From: Pedobacter psychrodurus
GTDB taxonomy: Bacteria > Bacteroidota > Bacteroidia > Sphingobacteriales > Sphingobacteriaceae
Direction of reading: 5' to 3'
Assembly (NCBI RefSeq): GCF_004331735.1
Contig: NZ_SJSO01000025.1
Coordinates: 1 to 64,000 of the forward strand
DNA length: 64,000 nucleotides
The first letter of the stretch is position 1; each line of letters begins with the position of its first letter. The notes under the pieces were generated by a model. That model was not told where the DNA came from and searched no databases. It was given only the letters and a program-made list of their open reading frames with translations. The position numbers and the translations under genes are program-made. Of this stretch, positions 8,181 through 15,417 are shown one piece after another.

Positions 8181-8972
8181 ATGAAAACATATAAAGTATA
8201 TCAAATAGATGCTTTCACAAAAGAGAGATTTAGTGGAAATCCAGCGGGCGTAGTTGTAAATGCCGATGGGTTGACCGATGCTCAAATGCAACAGATTGCC
8301 AAAGAATTAAACAATTCTGAAACGGCTTTTCTCTTTTCTCCTGACGATAATGACTCTGATGGCTTAATCAGGTATTTTACACCAACATCGGAAGTTCCGA
8401 TTTGTGGTCACGCTACAATTGCCGCCATGTACGCTAAAGCTATTGAACACAATTTAGACGCTTGTATTTTGAGATATAAAACTAAGATTGGCACTTTACC
8501 TTTTGAGATCGTTAAGAAAAATGAGGATTACCAAATTATAATGCCCCAAGGTAAATTTGAACTTAGCCCTAAATTTGATAACATAACAACCAAACAAATA
8601 TTATCAGCACTTGGACTTGATTATGCTGATACTGACGAAAGATGCCCGGTTCAGATTGCTTCTACAGGTCATTCGAAAGTTATGATTGGTATAAAAAGTA
8701 GAGAAAAGCTAAACAATCTGAACCCAAATTACAATAGTTTGATTGACCTAAGTAAACAGATTAATTGCAATGGCTATTTTGTGTTCACATTTGACTCGGA
8801 TGATAATGACGTATTAACATACGGGAGAATGTTTGCCCCAGCAATCGGAATAAATGAAGATCCGGTTACAGGTAATGCAAATAGACCATTAGGTGGATAT
8901 CTAATACAACATAAAATCGTTGATTTTAAGGATAGCCTCTTCGAATTCAATGGTAAATGTGTATTTCAGTGA
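8181..8972 (+). CDS. PhzF family isomerase-like protein, C-terminally truncated
   Basis: 263 aa from the ATG at 8181 (MKTYKVYQIDAF). The open frame extends 20 codons further upstream but those residues do not fit the family. The two-domain PhzF/YddE fold is clear: FSGNPAGVVV, the catalytic-Glu region NNSETAFLF, TPTSEVPICGHATIA, and the second-domain DPVTGNANRPLGGYL. Members act as proton-shuttling isomerases or epimerases on small metabolites; the substrate is not predictable. The end is odd: the final beta-strand (normally after FNGKQG...) is missing and the frame runs into an IS-like end at 8971, giving the terminus KCVFQ. Activity is doubtful. Confidence 0.8.
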   Translation: MKTYKVYQIDAFTKERFSGNPAGVVVNADGLTDAQMQQIAKELNNSETAFLFSPDDNDSDGLIRYFTPTSEVPICGHATIAAMYAKAIEHNLDACILRYKTKIGTLPFEIVKKNEDYQIIMPQGKFELSPKFDNITTKQILSALGLDYADTDERCPVQIASTGHSKVMIGIKSREKLNNLNPNYNSLIDLSKQINCNGYFVFTFDSDDNDVLTYGRMFAPAIGINEDPVTGNANRPLGGYLIQHKIVDFKDSLFEFNGKCVFQ

Positions 8973-9415
8973 AAGTGACCCCTCTGTTCCGGGCCAAACT
9001 GGCCACCAATTTGGTTACCGGATGATGCGAATCTAGTTCCTTTCCCTCTGAACAAATATACACTTCGGATCCAAATCCATTTTCCTCAACACTTTTCGGT
9101 TTAATCCGTCTCCCTGCCCGATTTATCCTCAATTTAGACCTTTCTAAAGACCCAAAACCATTCCGGAGGCACTGTAACGCTTAAAAAACGCTGTAATCCC
9201 TTCAAAATAGCGAAGCGACCGTAGTCCACCCTGAATTGCTGATATGCTCCCAGGAGCGATTATTTTATGCAGAAACTAAAAGATTATTCCCAAAAGCAAG
9301 TCGTAAAAAAAGCTGATCGAAAGATCAGAACGGCCAGTTTGCCCCGGAACAGGTGGTCACTTTAAAGCGGAATGGGGTGACAGTTTAAACCCGGAACGGG
9401 CGGCCATTTTTGCCG
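8971..9415. mobile_element. IS21-like insertion remnant without transposase
   Basis: An approximately 35-base inverted repeat bounds the region: GAAAGTGACC...TTCCGGGCCAAACTGGCC at 8971-9006 and its complement at 9331-9364. A further diverged end repeat lies at 9375-9407 (CCCGGAACGGGCGGCCA). Multiple end repeats are a habit of IS21-family elements. The ~320-base interior holds no intact transposase; short frames there (such as 8947-9132 minus) look like debris. It separates two genes that are both cut at their 3' ends. Confidence 0.6.
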
Positions 9416-9722
9416 AAATGCCCACAAATGCTCAATTGTGACCAAATATGGATTAATTCTTTTGCTACAACAGTCAATTCATAATCAACTCTTGGCGGAA
9501 CTTCGGCATAAACGATGCGGTTCACTAACACATCCTTTTCAAACTCTCGCAAGTGTAACATCAACATCCGCTCTGTAACTCCTGTTATCAATTTCTTTAT
9601 TTCACCAATAGTAGCCTGCCCTCTTTGAGTTTACATAGAATGTGCAACTTCGTTTTACCGCCGATTTTGGAGAAGGCGTATGTTAGATCGCAGCCTTCAG
9701 TTATGCATTTTTCATTCTGCAT
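9385..9722 (-). pseudogene. HxlR family transcriptional regulator, frameshifted and truncated
   Basis: Two frames together give an HxlR winged helix. From the ATG at 9722 the N-terminal half reads ...AFSKIGGKTKLHILCKLKEGR, and then hits a stop near 9600. The other frame continues as ATIGEIKKLITGVTERMLML, LREFEKDVL, AEVPPRVDYELT, the characteristic HxlR core. A single-base-type frameshift near 9603-9612 separates them. The last residues (GHFGKNGRPFRV) are read out of the IS-like end, so the true C-terminus is lost. HxlR regulators often control neighbouring oxidoreductase or PhzF genes, so it may once have regulated the facing phzF-like gene. Confidence 0.75.
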
Positions 9723-9900
9723 GCGCGTAGATTTTTTCTTTTTATCGCCATTAATTACAAATTTGTGAGCACTAAAAGCAACGATATTAGTGCCTTAATT
9801 TTAGGCTTCTGTAACGAAAAACCACCTACATACAACGTATTTTAGACTATTTATGTAAACAAAAGTGATGCTAGCTATTTTGACAACCGAAATGCATACA

Positions 9901-9956
9901 TTTATAAATCAATACATTATTATGAAAATTGATATTATAATGTATTGGTTTATAAA
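9901..9956. promoter_or_regulatory. 56-bp palindrome upstream of the metalloprotease-like gene
   Basis: Arms TTTATAAATCAATACATTAT and its near-perfect complement (ending GGTTTATAAA) face each other around a short centre at about 9928, with two or three mismatches over 22-24 bases. The structure ends 11 bases before the ATG at 9968. It could be an operator, a 5'-UTR hairpin or a transposon end. There is no T-run typical of a terminator on the plus strand. Confidence 0.7.
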
Positions 9957-9967
9957 ACTAAATTCAC

Positions 9968-11260
9968 ATGATACATAAATTAACGCCTAAGCTCTTTCTT
10001 ATTAGTCTGTGCCTTTTTCTTGGGTTCTTTACTATTTTTAATTCTTGCAAAAAAACTCAAAAAACAGAGGACCCCATTTCGAATGCTAGGGACTGGTATT
10101 CTAAGAGCAATTTAAACGGTACGCAACTTCTATCGAGCAAAGGCACGAGCCAACAAATCAAACAAGAGCTGGACTGGAGTAGCGCAAGTACATTCCAGCT
10201 TGAAAGTGGAAGCGACGTAGTAAGCGTTCCTGTAAAAATGGTTTTAGGCAAAGGGGCTCTTGGTGGGAGTTATATGCTATTAATTGACAAACTAAAAAAT
10301 AACTATAGAGTACAGGTAGCTTACAGCCCCGAAAAAGAGTATTTTAAAGGGCTTACTACTGATGTTGGTATGAGAGATGTTTATAAACAGACGACCAGTA
10401 GTAATTTTATAAACGCACCACGTCTAAGCAACAAAGATAAACTGATGGCCATTACTTGCACAAGCTGGTATATGGTTACAACTTATTATACTTATGATGG
10501 AAACTTAGCAGGTACCTCATCAAGATATCTTTTTCAGAGTTGTAGTGGAGATTTGGGTGACTATCCGGAACCTGACTATGGTGGGCCGGTAGATTGTCAA
10601 GGAGTCGTTGCTGGAGGAGCTTATGCGACTGATTGTGGTTGCATTGGAGGAACTACTGGGATAACATCATGTCCGCTGAGAGAAATTGTAGACAGTGTCT
10701 CAAACACATGTTTAAAAGCCCAGCTAAATACAGCTAGAAATGCTCAGACAACTATTAGAAATATGCTGAACGAAACTTTCGGTGGACCTAGTGAATTTGA
10801 AAGCTTACATTTAAAGTTTAAGGATGTTACAACTTTAGCCGATAATGTTTCTGGAGATGCAGGAAGAGAAACTGCGACGTCAGTTTATTTCAATATTCGA
10901 TTAAACCAGAATAAATTACCTGGCTATTCAAAAGAGTATATTTTGAGTACAATTTACCACGAGATTTTGCACGCATATCTGTTCAGCAAAATGGAAAAAG
11001 GTCCTGATGGAAGATTTCACATTTCAACCCAACACGATGATATGGCCAATAAATATCTTACACTAATGACCGGGGCTTTAAAAATTGCCTTTCCAAATAT
11101 TAGTGATCAGGAAGCTTGGGCACTCAGCTGGGGAGGATTAGAAGAAACAGATCTATATACAAAAAAACTAACTCAGGCACAAAGGGATGCAATAACAGTT
11201 ACGAACAGAAGGCATACAAATAAATTAGCAACTGACAAACAGGGAACATATTGTGATTAA
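9968..11260 (+). CDS. Putative zinc metalloprotease-like lipoprotein
   Basis: 430 aa; I do not recognise the family. Residues 1-27 form a lipoprotein signal (hydrophobic stretch, then FNSC with Cys27), so the protein is probably anchored to a membrane facing the periplasm or outside. The middle holds a Cys-rich patch (Cys210, 223, 225, 235). At 331-335 is HEILH, followed by AYLF and, about 20 residues later, QHDDMA (His356). This resembles HExxH zinc proteases of SprT-like or gluzincin type, with a possible third ligand at His356 or a downstream Glu. It begins just after a large palindrome and is followed after two bases by a second exported protein, so the two are probably co-transcribed. 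Confidence 0.55.
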   Translation: MIHKLTPKLFLISLCLFLGFFTIFNSCKKTQKTEDPISNARDWYSKSNLNGTQLLSSKGTSQQIKQELDWSSASTFQLESGSDVVSVPVKMVLGKGALGGSYMLLIDKLKNNYRVQVAYSPEKEYFKGLTTDVGMRDVYKQTTSSNFINAPRLSNKDKLMAITCTSWYMVTTYYTYDGNLAGTSSRYLFQSCSGDLGDYPEPDYGGPVDCQGVVAGGAYATDCGCIGGTTGITSCPLREIVDSVSNTCLKAQLNTARNAQTTIRNMLNETFGGPSEFESLHLKFKDVTTLADNVSGDAGRETATSVYFNIRLNQNKLPGYSKEYILSTIYHEILHAYLFSKMEKGPDGRFHISTQHDDMANKYLTLMTGALKIAFPNISDQEAWALSWGGLEETDLYTKKLTQAQRDAITVTNRRHTNKLATDKQGTYCD

Positions 11261-11262
11261 TT

Positions 11263-11751
11263 ATGAGATATATATTATTTATTTTTGTTGCGTTATTAAG
11301 TAATGTAGCATTTGGTCAGAAAACGCCTCAGTTACCTGTGTTTATAAGCCAGTGTGTTGTAAAAGGTACTAAAGGAAATGCCTATGTAAATACAAAAAAG
11401 AATTTTGCACACTTTTTTGCAATAGCACTTTCTTTTGATTCAAAGGGAAAAATTGATACGCTGTACTACTCAAGTAAACTGAATCCAGAAACAAAAAAAA
11501 TATTTGCTTTAGACACTTCTTTTTTGAAAAAAATTAAAACATACAATTTTAACTTTAAAGAATATGCCTCTAAGACTGTGCTTTTTTCTTATTATTGTTA
11601 TAATGCAACAGATGATTCCGTTGAGTATAAAAACGGGTTTTTAAACAGCATTGGGGATTTTATTCCTGAGGCGATTCATGAAAAACCTGTAATCGTATTA
11701 AAACCCATAATTGACGCAGGTCTTCCGTCTGCTCATGGAAATATTAAGTAG
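11263..11751 (+). CDS. Exported protein of unknown function
   Basis: 162 aa with a signal peptide (MRYILFIFVALLSNVAFGQ). No family was recognised. The mature part is Lys- and aromatic-rich with likely beta structure (FFAIALSFDSKGKIDTLYYS, TVLFSYYCYNATDDSVEYK). It starts two bases after the metalloprotease-like gene. Both genes are rather AT-rich. It may be a partner, inhibitor or substrate of the upstream protein; this is inference from position only. Confidence 0.6.
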   Translation: MRYILFIFVALLSNVAFGQKTPQLPVFISQCVVKGTKGNAYVNTKKNFAHFFAIALSFDSKGKIDTLYYSSKLNPETKKIFALDTSFLKKIKTYNFNFKEYASKTVLFSYYCYNATDDSVEYKNGFLNSIGDFIPEAIHEKPVIVLKPIIDAGLPSAHGNIK

Positions 11752-11834
11752 CAATTTTTAGTCTTTACTATTGCTAGCTTTTGGCTTTCTATTATCTTAA
11801 TTTATTGTGTATTTCAGCGAGCAATTGCCGGAAT

Positions 11835-11937
11835 CCCCAACATTCATTAGGGGCGTTAATAGCATTAGAGAAAAACGTTGTTCTCTATATAATGCAAGCG
11901 ATATTGTTGTGAACCCCAACAGGATCACAACAATATC
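11835..11937. repeat. Cluster of three hairpins
   Basis: Three consecutive inverted repeats: CCCC/GGGG at 11835-11853; GCATTA-GAGAA with TTCTC-(TATA)-TAATGC at 11862-11895; and a perfect 13-bp stem GATATTGTTGTGA/TCACAACAATATC at 11900-11937. No T-run follows on either strand, so they are not ordinary terminators. They lie between the exported protein and tRNA-Asn. The rest of 11752-12005 shows nothing else. Confidence 0.6.
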
Positions 11938-11995
11938 AAAATAAGTGGTACTTCTTGTTTCAGATTACATACCTGATTAACAGCCAATTAGGGAC

Positions 11996-12036
11996 GGAAA
12001 AAGAAAGGGCAAACGAGAATTTCTTCTGTTTGCCCT
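11996..12036 (-). terminator. Intrinsic terminator of tRNA-Asn
   Basis: On the minus strand AGGGCAAAC and GTTTGCCCT form a 9-bp stem, followed by TTCTTTTT. It starts four bases after the tRNA 3' end. Confidence 0.8.
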
Positions 12037-12039
12037 CTA

Positions 12040-12116
12040 TGGCTCCCTCTGCTGGGCTCGAACCAGCGACCCTCTGATTAACAGTCAGATGCTCTAACCA
12101 GCTGAGCTAAGAAGGA
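12040..12116 (-). tRNA. tRNA-Asn (anticodon GTT)
   Basis: A full cloverleaf can be folded: acceptor TCCTTCT with AGAGGGA, D-arm AGCTCAGCTGGTTAGAGC, anticodon stem-loop CTGACTGTTAATCAG, T-arm GCTGGTTCGAGCCCAGC, discriminator G and an encoded CCA (12040-12042). A 10-bp inverted repeat (CCTAAAACGA / TCGTTTTGGG) lies just upstream of it at about 12129-12182; its role is unclear. Confidence 0.95.
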
Positions 12117-12260
12117 GTACTGGTCGTTTCCTAAAACGAGGTTCGCTGTACTTTGCAGCACGCATAGCCTTGTTCGTTTTGGGAATGCAATATTAGGGCT
12201 TTTAAATTATTTATGCAATATTTGCAGTGAAAAATTTTAAAAAAAAATTAACACATAGAT

Positions 12261-13181
12261 ATGAGCCTGATAATCATAGGTACTGTAGCTTTTGATGCTA
12301 TTGAAACTCCTTTCGGAAAAACGGATAAAATTGTTGGTGGAGCAGCAACTTACGCAAGTTTAGCGGCTTCTTACTTTTATAATAAAGCAAAAATTGTAGC
12401 AGTAGTAGGTGATGATTTTCATCAATCAGACATCGACACCTTCACCACACACGGTATTGATACCGAAGGATTACAGATTAAAGCAGGTGAAAAATCATTT
12501 TTCTGGTCAGGAAAATACCATAACGACATGAATAGCCGCGATACTTTAATTACAGAATTGAATGTATTGGAAAATTTCGACCCGATTATCCCAGAGCGCT
12601 ATCAAGACTGCGAATTCCTAATGTTAGGCAACCTAACCCCGCAGGTGCAGCAAACGGTAATCAAACGCCTTAAAAACCGCCCGAAATTAATCGTAATGGA
12701 CACCATGAACTTCTGGATGGATATTATGATGGATGATTTATTGGAAACCATTAAAATGGTAGATGTATTAACGATTAATGATGCAGAAGCGCGTCAGTTA
12801 TCGGGTGAATACTCACTGGTTAAAGCAGCAAAGAAAATCCTTGCCATGGGCCCAAAATATTTGATCATTAAAAAAGGTGAACATGGTGCATTGTTATTCC
12901 ACGAAGATCAGATTTTCTCAGCTCCGGCTTTGCCTTTGGCAGAAGTATTTGATCCAACGGGTGCTGGCGATACTTTTGCAGGAGGTTTTATCGGTTATTT
13001 GGCTAAAGTAGGCACAATCAACTTCAATAACATGAAAAACGCGATCATTTATGGCTCTGCACTGGCTTCTTTCTGTGTAGAGAAATTTGGAACGGAAAGG
13101 TTATTAAATTTAACCGATGAAGAAGTTGCGGCAAGAATTCAAGAATTTGTAAGCTTAAGTGCTTTTACGATAGAAGCTTAG
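12261..13181 (+). CDS. PfkB family carbohydrate/nucleoside kinase
   Basis: 306-aa cytoplasmic ribokinase-like enzyme that phosphorylates a sugar or nucleoside with ATP. The N-terminal GTVAFDAIETPFGK with GGAATYASLAAS is the substrate lid region. The C-terminal signature DPTGAGDTFAGGFIGYL (about 237-253) holds the catalytic Asp and the anion hole. The shape is close to the sugar kinases common in Bacteroidetes annotated simply as PfkB; the exact substrate is not predictable. It stands alone, with a strong terminator 50 bases after its stop. Confidence 0.88.
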   Translation: MSLIIIGTVAFDAIETPFGKTDKIVGGAATYASLAASYFYNKAKIVAVVGDDFHQSDIDTFTTHGIDTEGLQIKAGEKSFFWSGKYHNDMNSRDTLITELNVLENFDPIIPERYQDCEFLMLGNLTPQVQQTVIKRLKNRPKLIVMDTMNFWMDIMMDDLLETIKMVDVLTINDAEARQLSGEYSLVKAAKKILAMGPKYLIIKKGEHGALLFHEDQIFSAPALPLAEVFDPTGAGDTFAGGFIGYLAKVGTINFNNMKNAIIYGSALASFCVEKFGTERLLNLTDEEVAARIQEFVSLSAFTIEA

Positions 13182-13232
13182 TCAGTTAGCAATGGGCGAT
13201 TTTCAGTTGCCAGTCTAATAGCATATAACTTT

Positions 13233-13280
13233 AGCCTCAGATTTTAAGATTAGTTTCTTATAAATCTGGGGCTTTATTAT
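13233..13280 (+). terminator. Intrinsic terminator of the PfkB kinase gene
   Basis: A 12-bp stem, AGCCTCAGATTT with AAATCTGGGGCT (one G-U pair), is followed by TTATTATT. Confidence 0.75.
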
Positions 13281-13321
13281 TGAGTAAAATCTTTGCACCG
13301 AACAATCTACCCTAACAAAAA

Positions 13322-13564
13322 TCAATTTGGTGTAGCCAGTATAGCTATAGGTACAAATTTTTCAAAAACAGCTTCGGTGTGGGGTGCATCGGGCAGTTCG
13401 TCTGTCAAATCCTGTCCGGCCCAGTGCTCATAATGTTTACCGTTTCGCCACAGTCTGCTATCGGTCATATCGTAAATCAAACCTTTATAAGCCACCCATA
13501 TTTGAGGTTTGTCCTGCCCATTGCGTAAGGCGAGTTGCTGTTTGGTGTAGCTGGGTAAATCCAT
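13322..13564 (-). CDS. Cytochrome b5-like heme/steroid-binding domain protein
   Basis: 80-aa protein consisting of one small cytochrome b5-like domain. It begins with the family phrase YTKQQLALRNGQDKPQIWVA, followed by GLIYDMTDSRLW, then HYEHWAGQDLTDELPDAPH (about 44-62). The His residues there are candidate heme ligands. There is no signal peptide or membrane segment, so it is probably cytoplasmic. The partner is unknown. Confidence 0.85.
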   Translation of the reverse strand: MDLPSYTKQQLALRNGQDKPQIWVAYKGLIYDMTDSRLWRNGKHYEHWAGQDLTDELPDAPHTEAVFEKFVPIAILATPN

Positions 13565-13689
13565 TTAATTAATTTCGGGTTGAAGATAAACAAAAAGGTA
13601 TTTAACCATGTAAGAAATGTAAGTGCCATATAGGCTTATATTTTCTTCAATGCCTTATATGGTTTAATTAGCTGTTCTTTTGAAGCACA

Positions 13690-13925
13690 AGGTCGCTACA
13701 AAACACCAAGTTCCTTCCCGTTTTCCGCTTTTACGCTTCGCTGCCTCGTACCTCGTTGCTGCAGGGTAACGCTTCAACCGCGGCTAGTTGGCCACGACAG
13801 CATTTCATTTTTGAGGATGCAGGGTGCAAAAGCCATTGTTTCTAAACCCGATTGTAATGAATCCCGACGTTAAGTCGGGAGTAATGGAAAGCGGGACTGA
13901 ACCCGCCAAGAGCTACTGAACATTC
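13690..13925 (+). repeat. Long dispersed intergenic repeat, copy B
   Basis: Same family as 5567-5790: AGTTCCTTCCCGTTTTCCGC, then CTCGTACCTCGTTGCTGCAG and a GGTGCA...TTTCTAAACCCGATTG block. It ends with an inner hairpin ATCCCGACGTTAAGTCGGGA and GCGGGACTGAACCCGCC. It fills the gene-free gap 13565-13955. Confidence 0.7.
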
Positions 13926-13955
13926 GTTTTCCAAAAAAAAATAAACAATTTTATT

Positions 13956-14645
13956 TTACGTTTGGCTTTCACCACCCTTGCTTTTAAAAACTTCGTACAG
14001 GTAAATATTCATTAGCAAAAGCCCCATTAAATAAAAATGATCTTCGAAAGGAATAGTACCCACTCTAAAACCAAGGTTTTGCTTATCGTTATACATCACC
14101 ACGGGGATAGAGGTTAAAAACCCATTTACAATATAAAAAGGAATAAGCGAAACCAGGTAGGCCCTATAGAATTTGTACATAAACCTGAACTCCACATTTA
14201 GATATTCTACATAAGCCAGCACCATAAATAAAAAGCCAAAATTGATCAGCGTATACCACCTGTTATAACCAAAAAATAAAATGGCCACACAAAGTCCGAG
14301 GAACAGATTACTCAAGGCCAAACTATACTTCTGCAGATCGTTTTTGGGGAAATAGGCGTTTAAACATTCGTAAATAAACACACAGGCATAAGGAACGGTT
14401 AAAAAGAAGAGGATCTCTTCTAAAGGTAGCCCCAAAAGATTCACGCCAATAATGTAATCGGGATTAAAAGACCATACATTGAGTTTGGTAAACAGGATAT
14501 CCCAAATTAAAAACACCAGGCCTGTAATTAATATTGAAGGCAATACAAACTTCCATTTGCTAAAAAAATGAACCTTTTTATCGAATGATAAAACAAAGGG
14601 AAAGAAAATTACAGCAAAATTGATAATTAGGTAGGTATAATTCAT
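13956..14645 (-). CDS. crtYcd: Lycopene cyclase (fused CrtYc/CrtYd type)
   Basis: 229-aa polytopic membrane enzyme that closes the ends of lycopene to beta-ionone rings. It is the single-chain version of the heterodimeric CrtYc/CrtYd cyclase. The duplicated signature is visible: GLPLEEILFFLTVPYACVF (PLEE at about 74-77) in the first half and TIPFEDHFYLMGLLLMN (PFED at about 199-202) in the second. There are about six hydrophobic segments. Its start is one base from the stop of the upstream exported protein, so they form a pair transcribed away from crtI. Confidence 0.9.
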   Translation of the reverse strand: MNYTYLIINFAVIFFPFVLSFDKKVHFFSKWKFVLPSILITGLVFLIWDILFTKLNVWSFNPDYIIGVNLLGLPLEEILFFLTVPYACVFIYECLNAYFPKNDLQKYSLALSNLFLGLCVAILFFGYNRWYTLINFGFLFMVLAYVEYLNVEFRFMYKFYRAYLVSLIPFYIVNGFLTSIPVVMYNDKQNLGFRVGTIPFEDHFYLMGLLLMNIYLYEVFKSKGGESQT

Positions 14646-14646
14646 T

Positions 14647-15177
14647 CTACAGGTGTTTTGTCAAAATTTTAACTTCAGCTGGGGTGCATTTTTTACTGTC
14701 GATCATAAATTTAGCTACGTTTTTAACCAGTTCGCGATCGGCAAGACCAAAATTTTCATTTTGATAATGTTTAACAATCTCTTTTTTATCCTGAGCTAAA
14801 TCTTTACTGAAACCGAGAAAGGAAGGTGTATAAAATTCAATCGAAAACCGCATAAAGCGGATCTCCATATTTTCCTTATCCATATTAATTGCTTTTTGCA
14901 TGGTTTTGAGCGATCGGCTCACATACTTGATCTTGTTGTAGGGATTCCACGAGTGCTTGGCTTTAAGCGCCTCCAACGTTCCCATGTAACCGGTTATTAG
15001 GGCGGTTTTATTGGGCAGTTTGTTTAGCTTGGCAAATAACGAGTCAGTTAGCTTTGAGTTTTCTACCGCCTTAACCATATTAGTTTTTAATATCGCAATT
15101 TCTTGGGTAGATAACTGGGCGTAAGTAATATGGCTTGCTGCAAATAGCAGAAAAAATATAATGCGTAGTTTAATCAT
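14647..15177 (-). CDS. Exported protein of unknown function next to crtYcd
   Basis: 176 aa from the Met at 15177, chosen because it gives a signal peptide (MIKLRIIFFLLFAASHITYA). The frame is open 31 codons further upstream, into the region that should hold the promoter. The mature part is mostly helical and positively charged (AKHSWNPYNKIKYVSRSLKT). No family with known function was recognised. Its tight link to the lycopene cyclase and divergence from crtI suggest co-expression with the pigment genes. Confidence 0.6.
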   Translation of the reverse strand: MIKLRIIFFLLFAASHITYAQLSTQEIAILKTNMVKAVENSKLTDSLFAKLNKLPNKTALITGYMGTLEALKAKHSWNPYNKIKYVSRSLKTMQKAINMDKENMEIRFMRFSIEFYTPSFLGFSKDLAQDKKEIVKHYQNENFGLADRELVKNVAKFMIDSKKCTPAEVKILTKHL

Positions 15178-15417
15178 GAGATGTGACAAAGGTAAGAAAT
15201 CTATCAAGAGTTCTCTTGGCAGATATTCACTCTTCAACATTAAGAAATTAAGGACATTAAGACAATCCATCTTAACTTTCTTAACTCCTTAATGGTAAAA
15301 CATATACTTTATTAAGCACCTATACTCTACAGGCTTTAAAAATTCTTCGCCATGCTCAGAATAATAGAATATTAGAATAACAAAAACAAAACGCAATAAA
15401 ATTCCTTTATTTACACC

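Noticed and set aside
8947..9132. 61-aa minus-strand frame in the IS remnant, as a transposase fragment
   Set aside because: I cannot match it to a known transposase; the inverted ends alone support the element.
11900..11937. Perfect 13-bp hairpin as a transcription terminator
   Set aside because: No run of T follows on either strand.
9723..12116. Genomic island integrated at tRNA-Asn
   Set aside because: I saw no integrase and no second copy of the tRNA 3' end bounding the region.
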